A stretch of DNA of 64,000 nt from Effrenium voratum (taxonomy: Eukaryota > Sar > Dinophyceae > Suessiales > Symbiodiniaceae): positions 430,879-494,878 of the forward strand of contig CAUJNA010001013.1 in assembly GCA_963377175.1 (NCBI GenBank), given 5' to 3'. The notes beneath the pieces are model-generated. The model was not told the DNA's origin. It searched no databases and worked only from the letters and a program-made list of their open reading frames with translations. The translations under genes were made by a program, and so were the position numbers. Of the stretch, positions 22,366 through 32,411 are shown one piece after another; the first letter of the stretch is position 1; each line of letters begins with the position of its first letter.

Positions 22366-25300
22366 ATGGAAAAGGGAGAATTAAAACCGTTAACCCAAAT
22401 CTTGAAAACAATCTGTGTGACATTGGATGGCAAAATGCGGATGGGAAAGGCCTGTGCCCGAAATTTCTGGAAGAACCGTCGCGCCACTCCGCGCTTCGTC
22501 TACTACCACAACGTCTTTGATAAGTGTGCCCCACCAGACCGGCTGTCATTTCTTAGCAGACAGTTTGCATCAGTTGAGTCATTTGGTGCGATTTTCAAGC
22601 ATTTGTCCGCAAGAGAATTTCAGGCTCTAAGTTCAGAGGCGGTGCCATTAAGTGACAATGGGCGACCCTGCGATGGCTGGTTCCTATAAGGAGGCATTTG
22701 AGAGGATGGTTGTCCAGAACATGGCATTGAGTCAGGTCATTTCCAATGGGTGGGTCATAGAGGAACAACCGTCGGGAGCGACCTTACGGGAGTCGTCCAG
22801 AGGTCTCGGGAACAGATGATTGAGGCCAGTCGCTCCTTGTGCTACGACAAGGTGCTTGATGGTCACCTTGAAAGAATTCTCTTCTGTGTCTATCGTGGTC
22901 AGACAACAGAAGTTGTTCCGGATGGGTCTTGGACAATGAAGATGGTGAAAGATGCAGTTTTGAGGGCATTCCACTTGAACTATGACATCAGAAAGATTGA
23001 TGCCCTTCACCATTTCAAGTTTGAAGTCACACTGCAGGACGTCACGAATGCTCGGAAGGTTCGCGCCACACTATGCCGTGCTTGCTCGGTTGTTGTTTCA
23101 GACCGCGTTGGGCTCGGGCTTTTGCATGTTCCCAGTGAAGTGCGACTTCCCAACACACCCGTTGAGATCCCTGTCACCAACGAAGCCACTGAGACGATTG
23201 AGATCCTTGTCACCAACGAAGCCACTGAGACCATTGAGATCCCCTGCTTCAACATTCCCCCTCCTTGTCAAGTTTGACCGCCTGTCCAAGGAGTTGCTTG
23301 TGAGGGAGACCGACACACTTCGCATGTTGAAGACTCAGTGCATTGCGCTTCACGATCTTGGTGAGAACTTGACCTACAAGCAGGTGAACCTTTCTTGGCG
23401 TGACATGCCACTCACTGAGAACAAGAAGATGTGCAAATCTCTTCTCATTGCTGACATCACGCTTGACATGTCAATCCATGGAGTTGGAGGTGCAAAGAAA
23501 AAGGGGACGCAGAAAAATCAGATTACCAAGAAATCCTTCTTGCAGAGCCAGAACCAGAAATCCTTGGCTGACTTGTTTGCCAAACCGTTCCTAGAGGACA
23601 TTCGCAACATTGTCAAGGAGGACAGTGACAAGATTTCGGCACTTCATGCGGACTTGGTGGACACCAACAAGGGTGCCATGTTTGCGTTGAAGAAGTTGGT
23701 ATCCTGCGCCCCGGATGACGGGTTGGAGACTTTGGCATCTTTTGAAGCCTCGCGGGCTGATGCCAAGTTGGACGAGTTGAATGAGAAACTGCTCCAACAT
23801 TTCATCCCCAAGCTGTTCACCTTGGAGTTGGATGTGCAGAATGCCAAGTCTATAGCCATGGCAGTGGTGCGTCTCATTCTCACTGAGGCAATGATGAGTG
23901 AGAATGGAACAGTTTCTTGGAAGGCTTTGGGCAGGATCATTGAGAACATTCAAGACCGTCGCGAAGAGATGAAATCCTCTTCATCTGCCGTTTTGCCATC
24001 CATTTTCGGAACAAAGTGGAAACAAGTGAGAAAAGAATGGGAACAAAGTGGGAACAAGAACCCAAAAGTGGGACAAGAATGGGAACAAAGTGGGAACAAG
24101 AAGCCAAAAGTGGGACAAGAATGGGAACAAAGTGGAAACAAGAACCCAAAAGTGGGACAAGACTGGGAACAAAGTGGACCCAAAAGTGGGACAAGAATGG
24201 GAACAAAGTGGAAGCAAGAACCCAAAAGTGGGAAAAGAATGGGCGCAAAAGTGGGACAAGAATCGGAACAAAGTGGGAGCAAGAACCCAACCGTCAGACA
24301 AGAATAGGAACAAAGTGGGAACAAGAACCCAAAAGTGGGACAAGAATGGGAACAAAGTGGAAACAAGAACCCAAAAGTGGGACAAGCATGGGAACAAGAA
24401 TGGGGTCAAAGTGGGACAAGAATGGGAACGAAGTGGGAACAAGAACCCAAAAGACTTTTGGGACAAGAACGGGAACAAAGTTGGAAACAAAAACACCAAA
24501 TTGGAACAAGACTGGGAACAAAGCGGAAACAAGAACCCAAAAGTGGGACAAGAACCCAAAAGTGGGACAAGAATGAGAACAAAGTGGAAACAAGAACCCA
24601 AAAGTGGGACAAGATTGGGAACAAAGTGGGAACAAGAACCCACTTTTGACAAGAATGGGAACAAAGTGGGAACAAGAACCCAAAAGTGGGACAAGCGTGG
24701 CAAAGAAGTGGGAACAAGAACCCCAAAAGTGGGACAAGAATGGGAACAAAGTGGTAGGACAAGAATGGGAACAAAGTGGGACAAGAGTGGGAACAAAGTG
24801 GGAACAAGAACCCAAAAGTGGGAAAAGAATGGGAACAAAGTCGGAACAAGAACTCAAAAGTGGGACAAGAATGGGAACAAAGTGGGAACAAGAACCCAAC
24901 AGTCAGACAAGAATGGGAACAAGGTGGGAGCAAGAACCCAACAGTCAGACAAGAATGGGGACAAAGTGGGAACAAGAACCCAAAAGTGGGACGAATGGGA
25001 ACAAAGTGGAAACAAGAACCCGAAAGAATGGGAACAAAGTGGAAACAAGAACACCAGTTGGCATTATTTTCCCACTTTTGGGCTCTTGTTTCCACTTTGT
25101 TCCCATTCTTGTCCCACTTTTGGGTTCTTGTTCCCACTTTGTTCCCATTCTTGCTGAAGTAGATCGGCTGCGGCTGGACAATGACTCCATGAAGAAAGAA
25201 TTAGATTTCTGGACCAAAAGCACTACCATGGGTGCACGGGACTGGTGTGACCGTCTCCGCCAGGCTGAGCAGAAATTCCGTGAAGCAGCTGGAAAGAACG

Positions 25301-25413
25301 CGCGGCTTGAAGAGGCCCTGCGTGATTTAAACAGCAAGTTGGACCAGCTTGCGCTTATGACAAACTGCGCTCGCGCAGTTTGTTTTGAGGCGAAAGCAGC
25401 CAGCGCCAGTGCC
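22366..25413 (+). CDS. Ubiquitin-like/coiled-coil protein gene, interrupted by minisatellite
   Basis: Several plus-strand frames appear to form one gene. A first part (22,366-22,689) and a second (about 22,690-23,270) encode unrecognised domains; the second ends in a 36-bp repeated Thr/Glu-rich motif (23,160-23,250). From about 23,265 the frame encodes a ubiquitin-fold domain: LVKFDRLSKELLVRETDTLR, VNLSWRDMPLTENKK, then LLIADITLDMSIHGVGG, matching the beta-grasp strand pattern and the terminal GG. A Lys-rich linker and a helical domain follow to about 23,995. The 42-bp minisatellite then intervenes. A coiled-coil-like frame (25,155-25,413, EVDRLRLDNDSMKKELDFW) ends the region. Whether that last part belongs to the same gene is inferred. 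Frame changes near 22,690 and 23,270 could be introns or lesions. Confidence 0.5.
24003..25060. repeat. 42-bp minisatellite, forward part
   Basis: About 25 imperfect units made of GGGACAAGAATGGGAACAAA followed by GTGGGAACAAGAACCCAAAA and GT. As 42 is divisible by three and the units lack stops, all forward frames stay open and give 14-residue repeats, so the long frames here are not evidence of a protein. Unit variants include AAACAAG for GAACAAG and CAGTCAGAC for AAAAGTGGGAC. Confidence 0.95.
25064..25153. repeat. Inverted end of the 42-bp minisatellite
   Basis: About two units in the reverse-complement orientation (CCCACTTTTGGGCTCTTGTT and following) directly follow the forward array after a short unrelated spacer. 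The forward and inverted units can pair into a long hairpin. Coding-like sequence resumes immediately at 25,155. Confidence 0.95.
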
Positions 25414-25935
25414 TGAGGCAAACCTGGCAGCTGCCATATGACGGGGTCTCACTGGCGCTGTCCAGCTGTATCTCTTTTCCATTGGCATGGGGCAATGCCG
25501 GAAAAAAAGAGAGCAGCTGCGCGTGCACGGCCTTTTGCTTCTTGCTTATCGGCTGCTAAGGTGGCCAACGATTGTAACCAGCAGGCTGCCAAGTTCCCCT
25601 GCTTGTTTCTGCCCAAGCGGATCCCGCCCCTTCCCTCTTGACTTTCTTCTTTGGGGTCCTTTTGGCCATGCAGCAACGCAAGTCAAGTTCAAGCCACCTC
25701 GGAGTAAGATCGCATCCCAAAATTCTTCCCCCCCTCCCCCCTCTCCCCCTCCCTCCCCAAGATTTTCGGCAAAAAAACACTTCCGAAAAACGGTTGTTTT
25801 GACAAAGAACGCGCACGCGAAAAAACAAGGTTTTCGGTCCAAAAAAAGCACCAACAAAAAAGGCATAAAAAGCATGTCCTTAATGACCGGCCAGTTTTTT
25901 AATGAGCAAAAAATCGGCTGCGGCATCGGAAGAAA
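25414..25935. other. No gene recognised
   Basis: Includes a short C-rich run near 25,725-25,760 and A-rich runs of AAAAAAC type up to 25,910. No family is visible in any frame. Confidence 0.4.
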
Positions 25936-26572
25936 CTACAGCGGGCACTCGCGAGACGGTGGCTCCACACGCAGATCCGTGACCTCAAGACTCAAGCCGC
26001 ACATGCCGCTCATCAACCACAAGCTGCGCGCTCTCAGCCGAACGCGCGCGGCGCAGTGGGCCAGCTCTGCGGGGCGGTCCGCAAACGTGCCGCCAGCGTT
26101 CCAGAAGCGCGCGTGGGCCGGCAGCTTGGCTTTCCGCATCCAATCACCGCCGCGCGATTGCCTCACAGAGGGCAGCAGCCGCTGGCACACGGCCTCGGGC
26201 GTGGGCTTCACGTCGAAGACGCGCTCGGACGCGGCCGCCAGCTGCTCGACCAGATCGGTCTCGGCCCGCTCCCAGAAGAGCCTCGTGCGCTCGTCGGTTG
26301 CGAAGCTCACGCTGGGGCGCTGCCCTCGGAAAAGGCCCTGGGCTCCCATGGGATTTCCAGCGAAGCTTCGCTCTGCCAAAACAGCGGCTCCAGGCTCAAG
26401 AACTTGCCACCCTTAGCATTGGAGCGCACCTCGCCCAAGTTCCACATGCTTGTCTGGCTCGTCATCCTTTTCTGTCTCCGATTCAAAAAAGCTTGGTCCG
26501 AGCATGCGAAACTGCTTGAGCCGCGCCGTCGCCTGTGCGTGCTTCGTCGTGCTGGTGGTGATTATTAAACAT
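25930..26572 (-). pseudogene. Virus-type conserved protein of unknown function, frameshifted
   Basis: The minus strand starts at ATG 26,572 (MFNNHHQHDEA) and is broken into at least three frames. Recognisable blocks are WNLGEVRSNAKGGKFLSLEP and PLFWQSEASLEIPWEPRAF, then after a frameshift near 26,320 ERTRLFWERAETDLVEQLAA, and finally RARSLWLMSGMCGLSLEVTD followed by LRVEPPSRECPL and a stop at about 25,936. The last block has the alternating pattern of beta strands. I associate these blocks with a protein recurring in virus-derived elements of dinoflagellates; a single-stranded DNA-binding OB-fold role is only a guess. It is divergent from, and its start overlaps, the C5 methyltransferase gene. 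Confidence 0.45.
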
Positions 26573-27212
26573 GCCGAGACTGCTGGAGCTGTTTTGCGGC
26601 ACAAAGTCGATTGGCCGAGCCTTCGAGGCGGCTGGGAGGTCGTCTCCCTGGACATCGTGTCGAAATTTGAGCCCGATCCTGTGCGACATCCGGAGCTGGG
26701 ACTACACGCTGTTTCCGCCGGGGCACTTTGACATGGTCTGGGCCAGCCCGGTCTGCACGGAGTACAGCCGAGCTCTGACGATGCGCCCTCGACGACTCGA
26801 GGAGGGCGACGCGCTGGTGCTCGAGCCCTTGAGATCATGGCGCACTTCGACCCGCTCATGTGGGTCATCGAGAATCCTGCCACAGGGCTGCTGAAGACCC
26901 GACCGTTCATGGAGCGCCTGCCCTGGGTGGACGTTACCTACTGCAAGTACGGGACTCCGTACAGGAAGCAGACGAGGCTGTGGACCAACATGCGCTGGAG
27001 GCCGAGCCTAGGAGCGGCTGCCGGTGCGATGCGTGGGAAGACGGAGGCATCTGAGGGGCGCCCAAGGGGGGCCTCGACTGATGGGGGGCCAGCGCGAGAG
27101 GGTCAGAGGACAGTCGCGCGAGCTGCTTTACAGCATTCCTACGGCGCTGTGCGAGGAGATCGCGAGCGCGGCCACGGCAGAGCTTGCGGATCGGCTGAGC
27201 ATCCCGGACTGA
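26571..27212 (+). pseudogene. Virus-type DNA cytosine (C5) methyltransferase, frameshifted
   Basis: Starts at ATG 26,571 with PRLLELFCGTKSIGRAFEAA, the FxGxG-like cofactor motif I. EVVSLDI (motif II-like, acidic after a beta strand) follows in another frame. Then come ILCDIRSW (motif III), FDMVWASPVCTEYSRAL (motif IV region, Pro-Val-Cys in place of Pro-Cys), WVIENPATGLLKTR (motif VI ENP) and WVDVTYCKYGTPYRKQTRLW (motif VIII-like). The C-terminus ends ELLYSIPTALCEEIASAATA at about 27,212. Frameshifts near 26,632, 26,670 and 26,830 make it a pseudogene. A role in marking element DNA is the usual expectation for such enzymes. Confidence 0.75.
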
Positions 27213-27224
27213 GGCAAGGATCAT

Positions 27225-27575
27225 TTCTTATAAGATCCGTCTCTAGATTTTTTTATTCTCAGGATCACCGGGTTGGCTGTGGAAAGAACCGTCTCTCGGC
27301 GATGATCCGTCTCGGACCAGGACATTTTTTTTTTATTCTCAGGAGAGGCGCTCACCGGGTTGGCTGTGGAAAGAACCGTCTCTCGGCGATGATCCGTCTC
27401 GGACCAGGACATATTTTTTTATTCTCAGGAGAGGCGCTCACCGGGTTGGCTGTGGAAAGAACCGTCTCTCGGCAATGATCCGTCTCGGACCAGGACATAT
27501 TTTTTTATTCTCAGGAGAGGCGCTCACCGGGTTGGCTGTGGAAAGAACCGTCTCTCGGCGATGATCCGTCTCGGG
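27225..27575. repeat. 84-bp minisatellite, part A
   Basis: Four near-identical units of about 84 bp containing ATTCTCAGGAGAGGCGCTCA and GGTTGGCTGTGGAAAGAACC, plus a T-rich run. The array follows the stop of the methyltransferase pseudogene by about 12 bp. It shares the GGAGAGGCGCTCACCGGG core with the longer array at 27,655-28,940. Confidence 0.95.
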
Positions 27576-27646
27576 TGGAATCAAGCCCGTGGCCTCCTAG
27601 CTTCAGAGCTGCAACGCCTCTTCCGATTGAGCTATGGATCCTTGCT
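27573..27646 (-). repeat. tRNA-like (SINE-like) sequence
   Basis: Read on the minus strand, ATAGCTCAATCGGAAGAGGC matches an A-box/D-arm, and GGGCTTGATTCCACCC about 35 bp downstream resembles a B-box/T-arm. The T-stem and acceptor stem do not pair well, so this is a tRNA-derived repeat or pseudogene rather than a functional tRNA. Its A-box part (GATTGAGCTATGGATCC on the plus strand, 27,625-27,641) recurs at 28,941-28,957. Confidence 0.5.
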
Positions 27647-27654
27647 ACACTTGG

Positions 27655-28940
27655 ATTTATTCCCAGGAGAGGCGGTCACTGGGCTGGAGGCGGAAAGATC
27701 CGGCTCGAAAATTTCTTGTTCCCAGGAGAGGCGCTCACCGGGCTGGAGGTGGAAAGATCCGTCTCGGGGAGTTCTTATTCCCAGGAGAGGCGCTCACCGG
27801 GCTGGAGGCGGAAAGATCCGTCTCGAAAATTCTTGTTCCCAGGAGAGGCGCTCACCGGGCTGGAGGCGGAAAGATCCGTCTCGAAAATTTCTTGTTCCCA
27901 ACACGCTCGCCGGGCTGGAGGTGGAAAGATCCGTCTCGAAAATTTCTTGTTCCCAGGAGAGGCGCTCACCGGGCTGGAGGCGGAAAGATCCGTCTCGGAC
28001 TAGGATGGAAAGGTCTTTTAAGGAGAGGCTCACTGGGCTGGAGGTGGAAAGATCCGTCTCGGGCCAGGATGGAAAAGTCTTTTAAGGAGAGGCGCTCACT
28101 GGGCTGGAGGTGGAAAGATCCGTCTCGGGCCAGGATGGAAAAGTCTCTTAAGGAGAGGCGCTCACCGGGCTGGAGGCGGAAAGATCCGTCTCGGATAAGG
28201 ATGGAAAGGTCTTTTAAGGAGAGGCGCTCACTGGAGGTGGAAAGATCCGTCTCGGGCCAGGATGGAAAAAATCTTTTAAGGAGAGGCGCTCACTGGGCTG
28301 GAGGTGGAAAGATCCGTCTCGGGCCAGGATGGAAAAGTCTTTTAAGGAGAGGCGCTCACCGGGCTGGAGGTGGAAAGATCCGTCTCGGGCCAGGATGGAA
28401 AAGTCTTTTAAGGAGAGGCGCTCACCGGGCTGGAGGTGGAAAGATCCGTCTCGGGGATTTCTTATTCCCAGGAGAGGCGCTCACCGGGCTGGAGGTGGGA
28501 AAGATCCGTCTCGAAAATTTCTTGTTCCCAGGAGAGGCGCTCACCGGGCTGGAGGTGGAAAGATCCGTCTCGGAGATCCGTCTCAGGAAATTTCTTATTC
28601 CCAGGAGAGGCGGTCACTGGGCTGGAGGTGGAAAGATCCGTCTCGGACTTCCGTCTCAGGAAATTTCTTATTCCCAGGAGAGGCTGGGCAGGTGGAAAGA
28701 TCCGTCTCGGACTAGGATGGAAAGGTCTTTTAATGAGGCGCTCACTGGGCTGGAGGTGGAAAGATCCGTCTCGCCAGGATGGAAAAGTCTTTTAAGGAGA
28801 GGCGCTCACTGGGCTGGAGGTGGAAAGATCCGTCTCGGGCCAGGATGGAAAAGTCTTTTAAGGAGAGGCGTGGAAAGATCCGTCTCGGGCCAGGATGGAA
28901 AAGTTTTTTTGTAGGAGAGGCGCTCACCGGGCTGGAGGTG
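27655..28940. repeat. Minisatellite, part B
   Basis: About 20 units of roughly 60-66 bp: GGAGAGGCGCTCACCGGGCT, then GGAGGTGGAAAGATCCGTCT and a variable spacer (either GGGCCAGGATGGAAAAGTCT plus TTTAA, or AAAATTTCTTGTTCCCA). Two spacer classes alternate in blocks, suggesting expansion by unequal exchange from two founder units. Long Arg/Gly-rich frames across it are artefacts. Confidence 0.95.
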
Positions 28941-28960
28941 GATTGAGCTATGGATCCATG

Positions 28961-30205
28961 CTAGTCCAGCACAGAGACTCCTGTGCCTGAGAGCGTCGCC
29001 AGCTGATAGGCAATCAGGTGGATGAACACGTCCGTCATCGTGCTGAACCGAGCCAGGTCGCCCGAGCGGGTGCTAGGGGCATCTTGGGCACGCGCTCTGT
29101 CGGGAAGCCCGCGATGAAGCTGTGGCGCAGGTAGCCCGCGCGGTCGATGTCGATGTTGCGCACCGTGTCGTCGTAGGTCCCCGCAAGGACCGAGAGGAAG
29201 TGGAAGTGCTCCGAGGCTCCCTTCATAGGGTTGTGCGGGTACTGCAGGCTGCCCAGCTGCATCTGCGACTCCAGGAGACTGTCTTCCTGCCTGGCCGCGC
29301 CGATGGGGGCCACGTCCTGCCCCGGGTTGGCCAGCAGGTGGATCTTAGAGCCCGCGTCGTTGTCCCAGAAGGTCACGAACGCTCCCATGAGTTTCGTGAA
29401 GGCGCGCGCGACGGTGACGTTGTGCTCCGCCACGCCCGGAGGCACCGTGGACTGCTGCGTGTGCACCGTGGGGTAGCTGAACACGAGCGACCTTCCTGAG
29501 AGGAGCACGCGGTTGAAGGACTCTACCAGCGCAGAGTCCAGGACGACCTGGGAGGCCAGAACTCGGACGTTCTGGATCTCGAAGTCGGTGCTCAGCGTGG
29601 CTCCCGCCGGGTGCGCCCCGGCGTTCTCGGACCACAGCGCTGTCGTCGCGTCCGCGAACTCGATCTCTATCACCAGGTTCAGCTGCGGCGGCAGCATCTT
29701 CCCGCAGCGCAGGATGCCCACCATGGTGGGGCGCAGCAGCACGTCCGCGTAGCCGCTCTGGTGCACCGCGCGGGGCGTCCGAGAGTTGTTCACCTCGTCG
29801 AAGCCCTCCACGGCCTTGTTCTGGTTGTACTCGCGGCCCTTCAGCAGGTCATGCACGGCCACGGTGCGGCCGTAGTAGTTAATGTCGTCGCAGCGCTGGC
29901 CGTTGGCGAAGACCTGGATCCTCTGGATGAAACAGGCGGGGTTCGGAGTGGCAGGCGCCAGCGGGTTGGTGGCGTCCGTGTTTCTGACTCTGAAGGCGAT
30001 CTTGATCGACTCGGGGTCGATGAACGAGGTGCCGCTGGTCAGCGGAATGCGGCAGACCCTCGAGGTGGCGGGGGAGAAGGAGCTCAGCGAGCTGGGAAAT
30101 ACTGCACGTCGTGCGCGCGGTCACGTAGTTGGTGTTGCTGGTTTTCAGCTTGTAGTCCAGGCTCTGCATCAACTCATCCTGTGCTCCGGCTGTGACTACC
30201 TCCAT
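28961..30205 (-). pseudogene. Major capsid protein candidate, double-jelly-roll type
   Basis: Begins MEVVTAGAQDELMQSLDYKL at 30,205. After a frameshift near 30,095, one frame of over 320 codons follows: FSPATSRVCRIPLTSGTSFI, PACFIQRIQVFANGQRCDDI and NYYGRTVAVHDLLKGREYN, then long beta-rich stretches (LNLVIEIEFADATTAL, GRSLVFSYPTVHTQQST). A second frameshift near 29,083 leads to TRSGDLARFSTMTDVFIHLI and the end SGTGVSVLD with a stop at 28,961. Strand order, length (about 415 residues) and the LFVNGQ-like and RSGDL motifs suit the major capsid proteins of polinton-like viruses and adintoviruses. It lies in a cluster with a packaging ATPase and a second capsid candidate, supporting the call. Confidence 0.7.
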
Positions 30206-30292
30206 GCTTCTTTATACATACGCGTTTTCACTCGTACGGCGAAGATCTCCCCGCCTGTAACTTCGGGGTGTCTGTGGGAGAACGGTTTTTTT

Positions 30293-31389
30293 TTACGCCG
30301 CCTTGATGTCTCGGGCCAGCTGGTCGTAGCTCGGCGGAGGCAGGCGGCTCTGGCGTGACTGTCCGGAGCTGCGAGAGCTTGCCCGGGAGTTCGGCTGGGA
30401 CTGGGGCAGAGTCACAGGGTTCAGGCCCCAGGAGAAGGGGCGTGGCGTGTGATTGGTCTGCGCCTGGACTCGGAAGCCAGACTGGGACTGCTTGCGGGGC
30501 TGCCTGAAGTTGCTGCCGGAGCGCAGCGTGAAGTGCTGGGGCTGAGTGGCGTCGTTCATGTTGTTGGCGGACCGGACGTCCTGCACAGCCGCGTCCTCAC
30601 TGCCCTGCTGAGGCCGGAAGAGCGTGTTCTCCAGCACCCAGCCCGCGCCGCGCGCGAGACCGTAGGCTGCGCCGCCTGCGAGTCCCACGGCCAACCCTGC
30701 CGTTGCCGCTGCGCCGACTCCTGCCGTGGCAGCCAGCGTTCCAGCAACCTCGCCCGCTGTGGGTGCGAGGGCTGCTGCTCCTTCTGCCAGGCCTCCCAGG
30801 TACCCAAAGGCCCCGCCTACGCCTCGGCGGCAACGGCAACCTCTCCCTCCTCCGCAGCCACTGCTGCCGTCTCCTCTATGGCCTGCGCTGCGCCACGCTC
30901 CACCTCCTGCGCGCGCTGCCCCGCCTCGTCCAGGAGGCGCTCTATGTCGTCGGGTCGGCCGATGATCTGCGGAGGCGGCTGCGGCTGCGGCCCTGGGCGG
31001 GGCATCACATTTAGGCGCACGTACTTGGCAGCGTCCTGGGGGAGCTGGGAGCGGAAGGCCTGCACCGCTGCGAGCCCTGCTGCTCCTGCGCCCACAAGGT
31101 CCGCTGCTGCCTGACCGTTGTTTGTCAGCGCGTCGGCCTCGGGGTCTCCTGCAAGGTCGCCCTCGCCGAAGCGGTTTCCTCGGCCTTGGCGCATCCGGGC
31201 CAAGTCCTCGTCCGTGGCCTCTGCGGGAGTGCGGAAGCCTTCCTCAGGAATTGCCCTCAAAGGCGTGTGCTGCAGAGGCTGCGGGCGGTCCGGCTGGTCC
31301 AGGGGCAGCGGCTCATTCCGCTCCAGGTGGCCCACAACCTGCTCGAAGCGCGGGCGCTGGCTGAAGCCGTGAGACCGAAGGCCCTTCAT
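30293..31389 (-). pseudogene. Virion-protein candidate with Ala/Gly-rich hydrophobic segment
   Basis: Starts MKGLRSHGFSQRPRFEQVVG at 31,389. The first frame (to 30,817) is polar, with DDIERLLDEAGQRAQEVERG (helix) near its end. After one frameshift near 30,820 it continues with an Ala/Gly-rich stretch (TAGVGAAATAGLAVGLAGGA) long enough for one or two membrane-inserting helices. A Gln/Ser/Pro-rich tail ends LPPPSYDQLARDIKAA at 30,293; PPPSY is a PPxY-like late-domain motif. Total about 365 residues. The mix resembles minor virion or membrane-active proteins encoded next to capsid genes in polinton-like viruses. No family assignment. Confidence 0.45.
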
Positions 31390-31401
31390 CTCTTTTATCC
31401 G

Positions 31402-31690
31402 TTACTGCGCGGCAACTTCGCCCGCTGCGCGTTCGACGCCCCGGCGCTCGGCGCGCGCGTAGCGCAGCTGGGGGACCTGGCGGTGCACTGCCTCCGTCAG
31501 CCGGCTCACGTCGTCCAGGTGCCGCTGCCCCTCCTGGGCCAGCCTGCGCTCCTAGCCAGTTGTTGAAGGCCCGCGCCTCCTCCAGTTCTCGCTGGCGCTT
31601 CAGCAGCAGCGGCTGCAGGTCGTAGCTCGGGTAGGTCTTGCGAAACCACCGGAGCATCTGAGGCTCGTTGCGGGGTTCTATGGACATCAT
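31402..31690 (-). pseudogene. Small coiled-coil protein of the viral cluster
   Basis: Starts MMSIEPRNEPQMLRWFRKTY at 31,690 and shows LLLKRQRELEEARAFNNWL, a charged helix. After a frameshift near 31,553 it continues AQEGQRHLDDVSRLTEAVH and ends GEVAAQ with a stop at 31,402. The stop lies 13 bp before the start of the next gene, so the genes are tightly packed on one strand. About 96 residues. Function unknown. Confidence 0.45.
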
Positions 31691-31720
31691 GCTTTTACAC
31701 TAGTACGCTAGCGCCCGCCG

Positions 31721-32250
31721 TCAGCCGTAAGCCGACTGCCTCTCCAGCATGCGCATGGCGCGCTCGCTCGGCCGAGGCGCTTCTTCGTGCCTCGGGCTCG
31801 GGCTGTACCTCGGGCTCTGGTCGTACCTTGGGCTCTGCCTCGGGCTCTGTCTGGGGAGCTGTCTTGGGCTTGGGTGCTGCCTTGGGCTTGGGAGCTGGCA
31901 TGGCGGCTGCCTTGGCGGGGTGCTGCCTTGGGGTGCTGCCTTGGGCGCGGGCGCTGCCTTGGGTGCTGCCTTGGGCACGGGCGCTGCCTTGGGCGCTGCC
32001 TTGGGTGCTGCCTTGGGCGCTGCCTTGGGTGCTGCCTTGGGCTTGGGTGGGGGGAGCGCGCTTGCCTTGGGCTTTGTGGGAAATCTCACCCTCTTGGGCC
32101 GGAAGGGGAGTCTATTTCGTATGCTGGCTCTGTGGGCAGATCGGGGATCATTCTTTTGCTCTTCGGCAGGGGCAGCACAGGCGGCTTGGGCTTGTTCTTA
32201 CTGCCCGGAGGCCTGCCTCTAGGCCTTGGCGCCGGTTGCGCTTGCTTCAT
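31721..32250 (-). pseudogene. Basic Pro/Ala/Lys-rich protein with AT-hook
   Basis: Starts at ATG 32,250 with MKQAQPAPRPRGRPPGSKNK, which contains the AT-hook core PRGRPPG. After a frameshift near 32,092 it continues RFPTKPKASALPPPKPKAAP, then eight or so PKAAPKAA repeats of the histone-H1/adenovirus-core type. The C-terminus reads SERAMRMLERQSAYG, stopping at 31,721. The repeat region keeps two frames open and has changed frame inside (SPRQSPR-type peptides). A DNA-condensing role inside the particle is plausible from composition and context. Confidence 0.55.
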
Positions 32251-32296
32251 CGGTTTTTTTTAATAGGAAATAGTTTTTTAAAAGACCTTCGGGGGA

Positions 32297-32411
32297 TTAG
32301 ACGTGATCCAAAAACAGCACGAACGACAAGGACGAGCCCCTCAGTCGGACGACTTGCCCTTCCAGATCGGTCAGCCGGAAGCGCATGTGTCTCAGGGTGA
32401 TGGGAGACGCC
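32297..32411 (-). pseudogene. C-terminal fragment of the minor-capsid gene
   Basis: About 35 codons: ITLRHMRFRLTDLEGQVVRL, then SLSFVLFLDHV and a stop at 32,297. The strand pattern (R-x-FRLTD-x-G, then a SFVL strand) fits the missing C-terminus of the minor-capsid candidate at 33,298-33,883, which breaks off without a stop. Upstream on this strand it is fused to the methyltransferase N-terminus, so its present position results from rearrangement (see findings). Confidence 0.5.

Noticed and set aside
24016..25162. Long overlapping frames in both directions across the 24-25 kb region
   Set aside because: They arise from a 42-bp tandem unit without stops in any frame; codon content is that of the repeat.
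27573..27646. Functional tRNA gene on the minus strand
   Set aside because: A- and B-box-like parts are present, but acceptor and T stems do not pair properly.
27634..28914. A 426-codon Arg/Gly-rich frame
   Set aside because: Covers the 60-66 bp minisatellite; reading frame follows the unit, not a protein.
30449..32400. Plus-strand Arg/Ala/Leu-rich frames over the viral structural genes
   Set aside because: Antisense shadows of the minus-strand viral genes in GC-rich DNA.
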